From Clostridium_AD sp050717635 (lineage in GTDB: Bacteria > Bacillota > Clostridia > Clostridiales > Clostridiaceae), in NCBI RefSeq assembly GCF_050717635.1, contig NZ_JBOITO010000036.1, positions 62,001-126,000 of the forward strand: a stretch of 64,000 bases of DNA, read 5' to 3'. Shown piece after piece: positions 44,006-53,441 of this stretch. Within the stretch, counting starts at the first letter, position 1, and the number at the start of each line of letters is the position of its first letter. The translations under genes were made by a program, and so were the position numbers. The notes below the pieces were generated by a model. The model saw nothing but the letters and a program-made list of their open reading frames with translations, was not told the origin of the DNA and ran no database searches.

Positions 44006-44358
44006 CTATCTTATATCTACAAGATAATCATCTTGCAGCGCAGCCTCTTCAAACGTAGCCATTTGTGGAAGAATCTTTGTTGCAGCCTCAATTATATTAA
44101 AAGCAAGTGGACATCCTGTTCCCTCACCACCGGGCTTACACCAGAATCTAATATACCATTATCTGCGCTCATTATTATAATACACTTTTTACTTATGACG
44201 CTTCTTTCATTTCCTGAAATACCAGCTATTTGTATAGCTATAGATTCTAATTTACCAAGGCTTCCGATTGGTTTTATAAGTTTATCCAATCCTTCTGAAG
44301 TTTTAGCCATTATAGCCTTATCTAATCCTTTTATACCCTGCTTAACTTTATTGTACAT
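44006..44358 (-). pseudogene. cobT: cobT with a large internal deletion
   Basis: The first about 75 codons encode the CobT N-terminus (IKPIGSLGKLE, then IIIMSADNGILDSGVSP). They then pass, in a different frame, into the CobT C-terminus (GGEGTGCPLAFNIIEAATK, ending DDYLVDIR at 44006). The usual CobT has about 350 residues, so some 200 central residues including the catalytic region are missing, and the frame is lost. Read in the first frame the product is only 88 residues. CobT makes alpha-ribazole phosphate from a lower-ligand base, so this step is lost at this locus. Confidence 0.85.
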
Positions 44359-44367
44359 TTCATAACC

Positions 44368-45465
44368 TCACCTTTTTATAATATTTTCTATACACTTAAG
44401 CGATTCTAGTAACTTCACATTCAATTCTCTATTTTTTATTGCAAATCTTATATAGCTATTATCTAAGCCTTTAAAATTTGATGCTCTTCTAATAACAATC
44501 CCCTGCTCCATACACTTTCTATATAGCAAGTCTTCATTAGTATTCACTAATCTGCATAGCACATAATTACATTCTGTTGGATAAATTCTTTCAATGAAAC
44601 TTATGCTTTCAAGTTCTCTTGGCAGAAATTTTTTCTCCTCCTGTATCCATTTTTTAGATTTTTCTATATATTCCTTGTCCTCTAATACATATTCGCAAGC
44701 AATCTCAGCAAAACAATTTATATTCCAAGGATTTTGCTTGTCTTTTATTTTTCTAAGTAGATCTAAATTTTTACTGATTCCATATCCAAATCTTATTCCA
44801 GGCATGCCAAAGAATTTTGTTAAAGCTCTAATGATGAATATGCAATTAAAATCTTTGACCTCTTTTATAAAGCTTAAATTCATACTGCTTGTAAATTCAA
44901 TAAAAGCCTCATCTATAATTACAATCTTATTACTTTCTTCGCAATATTTTAAAATACTATTAAACCACACTTTATCAATAATATTTCCACTGGGGTTATT
45001 GGGGTTTCCTATTATTAAGCCATCAACTTTATCAATTTTTGAATATATATCCGCGTAATCAAAACTCATATCTTCCTTTAAATAAGAATATTCTAGGTCG
45101 CATCCCCATTTTCTTGCACTCGTTTCGTAACCTCCAAAGGATGGTACTATAATTAATAACTTCTTTAAGGTGCTAATAGCTAAATCAATAATTTCTGAAG
45201 CACCATTCCCAAGTACAAAATTATCAGCTTTAATAAACTCTTTTTCATCTACATAATTACCTAGATTTTTTATTAGTTCTCTGTACTTTATGTCTGGATA
45301 TCTTGTAACAGAGTTTAAAGCCTCTCCATAGTTATTTATAAATGATTTTGGTACTCCCAGTGGGTTTATATTCGAACTAAAATCTATCAGATTTTTCCCC
45401 TTAAATAGGCCTTCAGAGTATATATCTCCACCATGAGTTGGTATAAAACTCTTTTCCTTCATCAT
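44368..45465 (-). CDS. cobD: Threonine-phosphate decarboxylase
   Basis: The 365-residue PLP enzyme of the aspartate aminotransferase fold has the substrate loop LIDFSSNINPLGVP and the PLP lysine in RALTKFFGMPGIRFGYG. It makes aminopropanol phosphate for the cobalamin side chain. HisC-like aminotransferases are similar, but the N-terminal THGGDIYS and the cob context decide. It lies between cbiB and the cobT remnant. Confidence 0.9.
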   Translation of the reverse strand: MMKEKSFIPTHGGDIYSEGLFKGKNLIDFSSNINPLGVPKSFINNYGEALNSVTRYPDIKYRELIKNLGNYVDEKEFIKADNFVLGNGASEIIDLAISTLKKLLIIVPSFGGYETSARKWGCDLEYSYLKEDMSFDYADIYSKIDKVDGLIIGNPNNPSGNIIDKVWFNSILKYCEESNKIVIIDEAFIEFTSSMNLSFIKEVKDFNCIFIIRALTKFFGMPGIRFGYGISKNLDLLRKIKDKQNPWNINCFAEIACEYVLEDKEYIEKSKKWIQEEKKFLPRELESISFIERIYPTECNYVLCRLVNTNEDLLYRKCMEQGIVIRRASNFKGLDNSYIRFAIKNRELNVKLLESLKCIENIIKR

Positions 45466-45474
45466 TCTTACCCC

Positions 45475-46413
45475 CTAAGTCACATTTGAAATTATAAAAT
45501 ATATTAAAAGGCAAATTATTTCAGCTAAATACATCAACTTAATTGTATATTTTATATGTTCAATACTAAGTTTTTTTATAGAATCTCCCATTGTAGGCTT
45601 TATTACACTCTCTCCAAAATAAGTATTAGTTCCTCCTAGTTGAATTCCAAGGGTTGCCGCAACCGCTGCCTCAGGATAACCACAATTGGGGCTCTTATGA
45701 TTTTTTCTATCTCTCATCATTATTCTAAAGCTTTGAAAAATATTTCCCTTTACTATAGGTGCTGCTATGCAGATAAGAATACCTGTGATTCTTGCAGGAA
45801 TATAGTTAAATACATCATCAGTTTTAGCAGGGAAAAATCCTATATATTTATATTTTTTATTCATATAGCCAAGCATAGAATCCATTGTGTTAACTCCTTT
45901 ATAAAGCATTGCTAGTGGCGCACCGCCAATCATTGCAAATAAAAGAGGAGCAATAACACCATCTGAAGTGTTTTCAGCTATAGTTTCCACATCTGCCCTT
46001 ATTATTTTTTTTTCGGTTAAACCTTTGGTATCCCTCCCTACTATATAAGAAAGCTTTAGCCTTGCATCCTGTATATTTCCAGCTTTTAATGCCTCATATA
46101 TTTTCATACCCTCTTTATGTAGGCATCTAGCAGCTAAGGTTGTCCAAATTATAAGTATATTTAATATCTTATGAACCCAAAATAACTCTCTTGTTATATA
46201 TAATATAAAATATGGAATTAAAAAACTCATGCCCATAACTACAACTACAATTAACCCGCCTGAAAGTTTAAGCATTTTTTCAGATTTGAAGTATTTTCTA
46301 AAAGTATTTTCAAGAAACGCTATAAGTTTACCAATATATATAATTGGATGTGGAAACCAATATGGGTCTCCAATTAGAAAATCAAGTAACACCGCCACAC
46401 CTATATCTATCAT
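45475..46413 (-). CDS. cbiB: Adenosylcobinamide-phosphate synthase
   Basis: This 312-residue membrane protein opens with LLDFLIGDPYWFPHPIIYIGK and contains TIAENTSDGVIAPLLFAMIGG and DDVFNYIPARI, all CbiB signatures. It attaches aminopropanol phosphate to adenosylcobyric acid. It overlaps cobQ by four bases. Confidence 0.93.
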   Translation of the reverse strand: MIDIGVAVLLDFLIGDPYWFPHPIIYIGKLIAFLENTFRKYFKSEKMLKLSGGLIVVVVMGMSFLIPYFILYITRELFWVHKILNILIIWTTLAARCLHKEGMKIYEALKAGNIQDARLKLSYIVGRDTKGLTEKKIIRADVETIAENTSDGVIAPLLFAMIGGAPLAMLYKGVNTMDSMLGYMNKKYKYIGFFPAKTDDVFNYIPARITGILICIAAPIVKGNIFQSFRIMMRDRKNHKSPNCGYPEAAVAATLGIQLGGTNTYFGESVIKPTMGDSIKKLSIEHIKYTIKLMYLAEIICLLIYFIISNVT

Positions 46414-47876
46414 AGATTAATAATCTCATATATTTTTTTCATATCTATACTATTACGTACAATGTCAGCTAATTTGTCAATTTCTATTTCTCTAAGATTT
46501 TCATAAGTTTTAGCTTGTTTTACTATTAAACCTTTTTCAACCCTCAGCTTATTTAGTATGTTCTGCCTAAAAGGAATACCATCAAATATCCCATGTATAT
46601 AAGTTCCCATAATATTGCCCTCTTTGTTTATAGCTCCATCTTGATAATTAACCTCTTTTTCATTTTCAGAAACTATGGTAAATAGTGATTCCAATGTTTT
46701 ACCGTAGGTAGAAACTCCCATATGTATTTCATATCCATATACACTCTCGTTATTAAATATAGCCTGAACTCTAGTGGCTATCTTTTCCTGTACAAATACC
46801 GTATCTATATCTAATAGTTTCATTCCTTCTATATTTTTTAAACCTGTCTCCACTTCATCAGGGTCTGAAATAACATTCCCAAGCATCTGATATCCACCGC
46901 AAATACCTAGTACGGTGCCACTTTTTCCAAAGCACCTTATATCTTCTTCTAGTCCGCTTTCCCTTAAAACAAGTAAATCTTCGATTGTATTTTTAGTTCC
47001 AGGAATTATGAGTAAATCAGGATGCCCAAACTCCTTCCTACTAGTTATAAACCTAACTGAGACATCTTCTTCAATTTTAAGAGCATCAAAATCTGTAAAG
47101 TTTGATATATGAGGTAGTTTTATAATTGCAATATCAATTTCCTTTGTAGCTTCTTTATTAAACTCAACCGCTCCATCCTCATCCTCAAGTTGAAGCTCAA
47201 AGTTTGGAACCACCCCAAGACAAGGTATACTTATTATATCTTCAATCATCTTAAGTCCAGGCTTTAATATTTCTAAGTCTCCCCTAAATTTATTAATAAT
47301 TGTCCCCTTAACCCTTTCTCTTTCTTTGGGATCTAGCAAAAGCATAGTTCCTGCTAAGGCTGCAAAAACTCCACCTTTATCAATATCACCCACTAAAACT
47401 ACAGGAGCGTCTACAAGTTCTGCCAGACCCATGTTAACAATATCTCTATCCCTTAAATTTATTTCTGCTGGGCTACCTGCTCCCTCAATAACAATAATTT
47501 CAAATTTCTTTTCAATTTCTTCAAAATCCACTTTTAACATTTCACTAAATTCTAGCTTCATATTATGGTACTCCAAAGCTGAAGAATTACAAAACACCTT
47601 TCCCTTTACAATAACTTGACATTTTTTATCAGTGGTTGGCTTTAATAGTATCGGATTCATATAAACCTCTGGTTGTAGTCCAGCTGCATACGCCTGAAGC
47701 ACTTGAGCTCTTCCCATTTCCTTACCGTCTAATGTTATGTAAGAATTCAGCGACATATTTTGAGATTTATAAGGACATACTGTGAATCCATCTTGTTTAA
47801 ATATTCTACATAATGCAGTAACTATTATGCTCTTCCCAACGGAAGATGCAGTTCCTTGAACCATTATTTTAGCCAT
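46410..47876 (-). CDS. cobQ: Cobyric acid synthase
   Basis: The 488-residue enzyme has an N-terminal dethiobiotin-synthetase-like P-loop region (MVQGTASSVGKSIIVTALCRIF) and a C-terminal glutamine amidotransferase domain with nucleophile LGICGGYQMLG and HGIFD. It amidates four side chains of the corrin ring. It is the first gene of the operon, downstream of a cobalamin riboswitch and terminator. GGAGG precedes the ATG at 47876. Confidence 0.95.
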   Translation of the reverse strand: MAKIMVQGTASSVGKSIIVTALCRIFKQDGFTVCPYKSQNMSLNSYITLDGKEMGRAQVLQAYAAGLQPEVYMNPILLKPTTDKKCQVIVKGKVFCNSSALEYHNMKLEFSEMLKVDFEEIEKKFEIIVIEGAGSPAEINLRDRDIVNMGLAELVDAPVVLVGDIDKGGVFAALAGTMLLLDPKERERVKGTIINKFRGDLEILKPGLKMIEDIISIPCLGVVPNFELQLEDEDGAVEFNKEATKEIDIAIIKLPHISNFTDFDALKIEEDVSVRFITSRKEFGHPDLLIIPGTKNTIEDLLVLRESGLEEDIRCFGKSGTVLGICGGYQMLGNVISDPDEVETGLKNIEGMKLLDIDTVFVQEKIATRVQAIFNNESVYGYEIHMGVSTYGKTLESLFTIVSENEKEVNYQDGAINKEGNIMGTYIHGIFDGIPFRQNILNKLRVEKGLIVKQAKTYENLREIEIDKLADIVRNSIDMKKIYEIINL

Positions 47877-47912
47877 TTAAAATCCTCCTCGATTTATAGA
47901 AAAAAGAGTAAA

Positions 47913-47938
47913 TAAAAAAAACACACCTAAAAGGTGTG
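47913..47938 (-). terminator. Riboswitch-controlled terminator before cobQ
   Basis: On the minus strand CACACCT and AGGTGTG flank a three- to four-base loop, followed by T8. It lies between the B12 aptamer and cobQ, so it is the likely expression platform. Confidence 0.8.
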
Positions 47939-48029
47939 GAATTATACAATTAACTTTTTCACATATTGAATGACCCAATGTCATTGTTAAATTGTGTATT
48001 TTCATCCTCCCTCCGAAGATTAAAACTTT

Positions 48030-48202
48030 ACACGTTAGGCAGGTTTACTGACTTTAGTATCATCTTACTCTCCAACCTTCTCAGTTTCCCAATGGTTTTT
48101 GGATTTCATCCTCTATTACAGTAGCGGTGGGCTGTAGTGGTTTTTAACCACTTTCCCTTTTAACCCCATTTACAGGGCACCTAAAGCTAATATTCAATTT
48201 AT
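48030..48202 (-). ncRNA. Cobalamin riboswitch
   Basis: Read on the minus strand, the leader has the expected order: a TTAGGTGCC opening, GGGTTAAAAGGGAA, GCCCACCGCTACTGTAA, GATGA segments and the B12-box-like AGTCAGTAAACCTGCC near 48050-48035. A terminator hairpin follows 90 bases on. Adenosylcobalamin would switch off the cob operon. Confidence 0.92.
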
Positions 48203-48315
48203 TAATTCAACAAATTATAACATCAAAAAAGTATTAAAGCAATAGACACCAAATTTCAATTCCATCATATTATATTCTAAAGACAAGCCTACAATACAAT
48301 TTGGAGGTGAATTTA

Positions 48316-49023
48316 ATGTTTACACCTTTTATAATAAATTTAAGAGAAGGTATAGAAATTTTCTTGGTTATAATTCCTTTAATTGTTTATTTCAACAAAA
48401 ACAAATTATACGGAATGAGTAAGAGTGCCTTGCTAGGTGGGACACTGGGAACCATTATTGCAGCTATACTTGGCATAATAATATTTTCACAAGTTGCACT
48501 ATTAAACGGTCCTACAGGCGAATTATTTGATGGAATGCTCGGTGTAGTATTAGCTGCATTAATATTATATAGTTTAGTTATTTTAAGGAAAAATAAATCT
48601 TTTAACACTACCCCAAATCAACAATTTATTTCATTAAGTCAAAAGGGAGTCTTTATTCTTTCAGCTATAACATTTTTTAGAGAATTGTTAGAGGTAACAT
48701 TATTTATTTTAACTAGCTCTTCAACTGGCTCTGTTTTATTATTGATAATTTCATCATTACTCGGCTTACTGTGTGCAGCTCTGATTGTTTATGTGGTATG
48801 TAGCAGAATTGCTAATATTAATATAGGAATAGTATATTACATTCTAAACCTATTCTTAATTGGACTCGGTGCATACTACTTTGGCGATGGCTTAGAAGTA
48901 CTATTTGGTAATTATGTTCCTGATATTTTTAAAATGGGTATATTATTATACGCATTTCCTAGTTACTATATAATGATCAAGAAAGAATTGAAAATATATA
49001 TAAATTCTAATAAAATAAAATAA
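48316..49023 (+). CDS. FTR1-type iron permease
   Basis: This membrane protein of about 235 residues has seven hydrophobic segments. The first helix has REGIE, the REGxE iron-binding motif of FTR1/EfeU permeases, and helix 4 has a matching FRELLE. It should import iron; no EfeO or EfeB partner is adjacent. The ATG at 48316 follows GGAGGTGA by five bases; a TTG at 48301 lies on the ribosome site. No Fur box is visible upstream. Confidence 0.78.
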   Translation: MFTPFIINLREGIEIFLVIIPLIVYFNKNKLYGMSKSALLGGTLGTIIAAILGIIIFSQVALLNGPTGELFDGMLGVVLAALILYSLVILRKNKSFNTTPNQQFISLSQKGVFILSAITFFRELLEVTLFILTSSSTGSVLLLIISSLLGLLCAALIVYVVCSRIANINIGIVYYILNLFLIGLGAYYFGDGLEVLFGNYVPDIFKMGILLYAFPSYYIMIKKELKIYINSNKIK

Positions 49024-49069
49024 ATGATTATTTTAAAAAATGATGTTAATATTAAAATTTTTTTAAGAG

Positions 49070-49097
49070 AAGCTCAGAATCTGGGCTTCTCTTAATT
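49070..49097. terminator. Bidirectional terminator
   Basis: AAGAGAAGCTCAGA and CTGGGCTTCTCTT form a tight stem with T-rich flanks between convergent genes. Confidence 0.85.
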
Positions 49098-49130
49098 AAT
49101 TGTTTTTATTATTGTAGTTTTCTACGACTT

Positions 49131-50078
49131 TTATAAATCAGAATCTTTAATAACCGATTTTAATATATTAGAGGACTTTATTAACTTGGAATTTTCCTCA
49201 TCACTTAGATTAACTTGCAATATTTTTTTTGCTCCTTCCCTACCTAAAATCGTTGGCACTCCCATATAAACATCTTCAATCCCATATTCACCTTTTAATA
49301 AAGTGGATATTGTAAGAATAGAGTTCTCATTTCTGAGTATTGCTTCAACTATCCTTTTTATGGCTAGTGCAACAGCATAATAGGTTGAACCCTTCTTTTG
49401 AATAACATTATATGCTGCTTCTTTTACCTCATTATATATACCAAACTTAAATTTTCCATCACATTTCTTACAAGCAATATTACAGTACTCATCTACTTTC
49501 ATACCTGCAATACTTGTTAAACTCCAAGTAGCAATTTCTGAATCTCCATGTTCTCCCATTATATAAGTGTGTATATTCCTAGCATCCACCTCAAAGTGCT
49601 TACTAAGCATATATTTAAATCTAGAAGTATCCAAAACTGTACCAGATCCAATTACTCTATTGCTTGGAAATCCTGAAAGCTTATAAGTAATATAAGTTAA
49701 TATATCCACAGGATTTGAAACTACTAATAAAATAGAATCAGGACTATATTTTACAATTTCAGGTACTATGGACTCATATATTTTTAAATTTTTAGAAATA
49801 CAATCAAGCCTTGTATCCCCTGGTTTTGGACCAATTCCTGCTGTAATAATTACTATATCTGACTCTTTTGTATCAGAATATTCTCCAGAAGTTATATCTA
49901 TAGGCTTTACAAATGGAGCACCATGGGATAAATCCATTGCCTCCCCTTCAGCTTTTTCTTTGTTTATATCTACAATTACGATTTCAGATGCAAGTCCACT
50001 AGTCATTAGTGCAAAAGCTGTAGTTGAGCCTACAAAGCCCGCTCCAATTATGGATATTTTATTTCCTTTAGTGTTCAT
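49131..50078 (-). CDS. ldh: L-lactate dehydrogenase
   Basis: The 315-residue NAD enzyme has the nucleotide loop IIGAGFVGSTTAFAL, the catalytic histidine in GEHGDSE (His177) and the substrate arginine in LDTSRF (Arg153). It reduces pyruvate to lactate. At the specificity loop it reads GIGPKPGDTRLD, with proline (Pro84) where typical lactate dehydrogenases have glutamine. That leaves other 2-hydroxyacids possible, though malate is unlikely because no arginine is present there. The promoter holds a Fur box (50128-50140). Confidence 0.88.
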   Translation of the reverse strand: MNTKGNKISIIGAGFVGSTTAFALMTSGLASEIVIVDINKEKAEGEAMDLSHGAPFVKPIDITSGEYSDTKESDIVIITAGIGPKPGDTRLDCISKNLKIYESIVPEIVKYSPDSILLVVSNPVDILTYITYKLSGFPSNRVIGSGTVLDTSRFKYMLSKHFEVDARNIHTYIMGEHGDSEIATWSLTSIAGMKVDEYCNIACKKCDGKFKFGIYNEVKEAAYNVIQKKGSTYYAVALAIKRIVEAILRNENSILTISTLLKGEYGIEDVYMGVPTILGREGAKKILQVNLSDEENSKLIKSSNILKSVIKDSDL

Positions 50079-50127
50079 AAAAAGACTTCCCTTCGTTTTA
50101 ATATTATAACAATATTATATACTAAAC

Positions 50128-50140
50128 GATAATCATTATC
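50128..50140. promoter_or_regulatory. Fur box inside the ldh promoter
   Basis: GATAATCATTATC is a perfect 6-1-6 Fur core. On the minus strand it lies between TTGATA and TATAAT, which are 17 bases apart, so a bound Fur would block RNA polymerase. Confidence 0.75.
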
Positions 50141-50182
50141 AAGTCGTCGTTTTATATTGTTTATTTGATTTTCAAATTTTCC

Positions 50183-50704
50183 TTACTTTATAAAATACAC
50201 CATTAGATCTTCATCAAAATAAGTTTGTCCAATTTTCAACGCATTCTTTTCCAGTCCACATATTTGAAATCCAATTGAGGCGTACAATCCCTTTGCCTTC
50301 TGGTTGCTACTAACAACACCTAAACTAATTTGTTCTAACCCCTGTATAGACTTAGCTTTACTTATAAGTTCCACAAGTAGTAATCTACCAATGCCTGTTT
50401 GACGCAGTTGAGATACTACATACATACCCCATAAACTAGCTTTATGTTTCATTTTTGATCTTCTTTCTCTTCTAAGTCCTATCATCCCAACCAAATCATT
50501 ATTTTCATCAAATGCCCCTAATATAAAATTGTCCTCTAAAGGTCCTATAAACTCAGTATTAAACTTTAGGATCAAGTTATTAATTGGAATGTTCAATTCT
50601 TCCTCATATGATGCACCAAATGCTTCTGGATTTTCCCTTAATCCTTTTAATCTTAAATCCCAAAATTGGGTTGCGTTAACCTTCGTAAGTACTTTTATCA
50701 ACAT
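50183..50704 (-). CDS. GNAT-family N-acetyltransferase
   Basis: The 173-residue protein has the acetyl-CoA loop QLRQTGIGRLLLVELISKAK and the C-terminal KGLYASIGF motif. Single-domain GNATs acetylate diverse amines; the substrate is unknown. It has its own AAAGGAG-type site and is divergent from the UPF0316 gene. Confidence 0.85.
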   Translation of the reverse strand: MLIKVLTKVNATQFWDLRLKGLRENPEAFGASYEEELNIPINNLILKFNTEFIGPLEDNFILGAFDENNDLVGMIGLRRERRSKMKHKASLWGMYVVSQLRQTGIGRLLLVELISKAKSIQGLEQISLGVVSSNQKAKGLYASIGFQICGLEKNALKIGQTYFDEDLMVYFIK

Positions 50705-50874
50705 ATTTTATCTCCTTTATATGTACAGCGTTATCCCATAGGCCTTCTAATTTACTATTATTAATATTATACCAATACCTGTTAATAAATCATATAAGAT
50801 TTCACTTTTTTCTTTCATAACAAAGGTATTTATGATATCTTATAGAAGTATATAATACAAAGGGAGATGTAAAA

Positions 50875-51405
50875 GTGGCAAGTGAAATTGGAATATGTAT
50901 AATAATATTTTTGTGTAAAATCATAGAAGTGTCCTTTGCAACTGTTAGAATGGTACTTATAACAAAAGGTGAAAAAGTAAAAGGAGCCTTTGTAGCTTTC
51001 TTTGAAATAACAATATGGCTTCTAGTTTCTGCAAAAGTTCTAACTGGATTATCTGATTATCCAATAAGAGGTGTTATGTATGTACTCGGATTTGTAGTTG
51101 GAAATTATTTGGGTAGTTTAATCGAAGAAAAAATAGCCCTAGGAATTGTCACAGCTACTATAATTACAAACACAGCAAATAAGGATCTTATTGTAGCCAA
51201 ATTAAAAGAGCTCGATATAGGATTTACTGTAATGCAAGCTCAAGGTCAAAAAGATGAGAATAAATTTATAGTTGCATATATGGCAAGAAAGAGAAAGAAA
51301 GTCCTTTTAAAAAAATTGAAAGAATTAGATATAAAATTCTTTATATCTATTAATGAATCAAGAGATGTTCATGGTGGATACGGACTTACTCGAAAGATAA
51401 AATAA
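50875..51405 (+). CDS. UPF0316 membrane protein (DUF5698/DUF2179)
   Basis: The 176-residue protein has three N-terminal membrane helices (about 5-85) and a C-terminal cytoplasmic DUF2179-like domain with repeated VAKLKELDIGFTV / LKKLKELDIKFFI. This matches the UPF0316 family, whose role is unknown. A GTG start follows GGGAGAT. Confidence 0.85.
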   Translation: MASEIGICIIIFLCKIIEVSFATVRMVLITKGEKVKGAFVAFFEITIWLLVSAKVLTGLSDYPIRGVMYVLGFVVGNYLGSLIEEKIALGIVTATIITNTANKDLIVAKLKELDIGFTVMQAQGQKDENKFIVAYMARKRKKVLLKKLKELDIKFFISINESRDVHGGYGLTRKIK

Positions 51406-51428
51406 AAGACCTATAATAGGTCTTTTAT
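51404..51428 (+). terminator. Terminator after the UPF0316 gene
   Basis: AAAAGACCTA and TAGGTCTTTT form a stem followed by more T. Confidence 0.8.
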
Positions 51429-51443
51429 TTTTCTAATTTTTTA

Positions 51444-53000
51444 TTAATTTTTAGCAGTTTTACTAAATTCCCTATAATTAGATGATTTTTCACCATCTAG
51501 CTTATCAAGTTTCCAATTGTATCCGTTATTGTCATCGTAAGCAAGAAAATATAACGCTACAAAAGCAATTGTTTTATCCTTTGAACCGTCTTTATAAATA
51601 ATACTCCCATAAACATATTTTATGTTCTCAAGGCCTTTTTGAGACAACATTTCACCAGCTTTAAAGGTCTTAGCTTCTTCAGCTGTTATTTTATGATTTT
51701 TAGAAAATGGCCAAAATCCATTACTACCTTGAATTTCAGCATCGGTAATAGTTGATATTATTAATTCCTTAGGTACCTTACTTATTGTCCCACTATCCAC
51801 TGTAGTTTTTGCCCCTTTTAATAATGTTATTTCGCTAAAGGATATAGGTAGTGTATACCCCGTTTCTAATACCATATTTATTTGTCCTGACACGTTTTCT
51901 CTCTTAGCAGTTACATATAATACTCCATTTTGCATATCTAATCTTTTGCCTGCTATACTAATACTCTTTGTGAAACTATCATTAACAGGAAAGCCTTTGC
52001 CTTCAAAGAAATTCGGATAGGTCACGGTTTCTTCCATTTGCTTACTTTTTATAGTTTTAATAATCTTTTCATCAGATAAATCTTTTGATAGTACCACTTC
52101 AAAGTCTTCAGCACTATTTTGCTCAATGGTTTTAATTTTCCAGACTTCATCTTCAAAAATAAGTTTACACTTAATTTTTCCTTTAGCTGCCAAAATACCA
52201 CTGTCTATAGATGTATCTACTATAATCTCTTCTTTACCATTTCCAAAATCCGCAGTTCTTAAGGCTATTCCAAGAGTTTTAACCTCTTGCTCCCCTAATA
52301 TTTTTTTGGTACCTGCAATAGGAATACTTAATTTTTTAAGTCCAGAAATGAACATCTTTTCATCCATTCCCACTACCGGTTTAAGTGATGTAACTCGCTC
52401 AAGTACAATTTTATCACTAACTTCCCAATAATTTTGACCTTCGTATGTATATGCTAGTGCTAACAATATCTTTGATTCAATAACACCATTGTTAAGTGTT
52501 AGCGCTACTTTTATATCTTCTTTAACCTTATCTTCATTTCTACTCTCTATTGTAAAACTTTTCATATAATCTTCACTTATTTTTATGGTTGTCCCCTTTG
52601 GAAGCGTTATTACTTTTCCTATCATATCTTCCTTTATTCTTGCTTCATCTACCGGTTTTACTATAAAAACATTGTATACAAGTAAGCCTATTCCTATAAC
52701 CGCCAGCAGTGCTATTATTGGAATAATTACTTTCATTTCCACAAATGTTTTTTTAAAAGTGGCGAAAAACTTATCTCTTTTATCTTTTTTTATATCCTCG
52801 TCTGTTATTGCAGGCATATCTAAAGTATCCTGATGCATTGTTTCAGCTGCAACTATACTCTCAGCCTCTCCACTTTTAACTTCATTAGGAATTTGTTCAG
52901 TCTCCAAATCTGCCTTCTCTTCTATTTTCACTCCACAATACTGGCAAAAATTTAACCCACTAATTTTCGTAAATTCGTTTTTACAATTGTTGCAAATCAT
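51444..53000 (-). CDS. Zinc-ribbon membrane protein (TcaA-like layout)
   Basis: This 518-residue protein starts with a zinc ribbon (MICNNCKNEF...FCQYCG; Cys3, 6, 19, 22), an acidic linker, one membrane helix (about 94-116) and a 400-residue extracytoplasmic part. The order matches TcaA/YvlB-type zinc-ribbon membrane proteins, some of which affect wall stress. The outer part is repetitive in pattern (two similar blocks near 130-225 and 320-410). The function is unknown. Confidence 0.7.
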   Translation of the reverse strand: MICNNCKNEFTKISGLNFCQYCGVKIEEKADLETEQIPNEVKSGEAESIVAAETMHQDTLDMPAITDEDIKKDKRDKFFATFKKTFVEMKVIIPIIALLAVIGIGLLVYNVFIVKPVDEARIKEDMIGKVITLPKGTTIKISEDYMKSFTIESRNEDKVKEDIKVALTLNNGVIESKILLALAYTYEGQNYWEVSDKIVLERVTSLKPVVGMDEKMFISGLKKLSIPIAGTKKILGEQEVKTLGIALRTADFGNGKEEIIVDTSIDSGILAAKGKIKCKLIFEDEVWKIKTIEQNSAEDFEVVLSKDLSDEKIIKTIKSKQMEETVTYPNFFEGKGFPVNDSFTKSISIAGKRLDMQNGVLYVTAKRENVSGQINMVLETGYTLPISFSEITLLKGAKTTVDSGTISKVPKELIISTITDAEIQGSNGFWPFSKNHKITAEEAKTFKAGEMLSQKGLENIKYVYGSIIYKDGSKDKTIAFVALYFLAYDDNNGYNWKLDKLDGEKSSNYREFSKTAKN

Positions 53001-53103
53001 CTATTCCCTCCAAACATTTAACTTAAATAAAATGTTGTATCTAGTGTATTATATCTTGTTTTCAAATTATATTCAAACATAATACATTATACGAAAAAAG
53101 GAG

Positions 53104-53421
53104 TTAAATTAGAAATTGTTTGCTAATAAATTTAAGTGCAATTTTTTTATAAAATATGTATCCTAACCAAGCACCAAAAGTATTTTAAATTATATCATCA
53201 GTATCAAATGATCTACCGCCATTCCCTATATAGTAAGATAAAAGTTGAAGGATTTCTATGCTTAAAGAAAAAATTTAGAATGAAAAAACATTAAATACAA
53301 TCTCCCTTTTAACTAAAAACTGACCTTTCCTTCGATTCTTGTAAATTGAAACTACTCTAACCAGTATCCATATAGGTAGAATAATTATAGATAAAAATTT
53401 AATTTCTAACAAAATACCCAA
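53104..53421 (-). pseudogene. vanZ-like pseudogene with two stop codons
   Basis: A 106-codon minus-strand frame with a TTG start after GGGGG encodes a VanZ-type protein (EILQLLSYYIGNGGRSFDTDDI, then NTFGAWLGYIFYKKI). TAA codons interrupt it twice, after VFNVFSF and after DDII. The frame is otherwise intact, so decay is recent. VanZ-like proteins are small membrane proteins linked to glycopeptide tolerance or wall functions. Confidence 0.8.
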
Positions 53422-53441
53422 TTAAAATCCCCCTTTAATAT

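Noticed and set aside
44092..44358. An 88-residue stand-alone small protein
   Set aside because: It is the N-terminal part of cobT read past a deletion; the true C-terminus follows in another frame.
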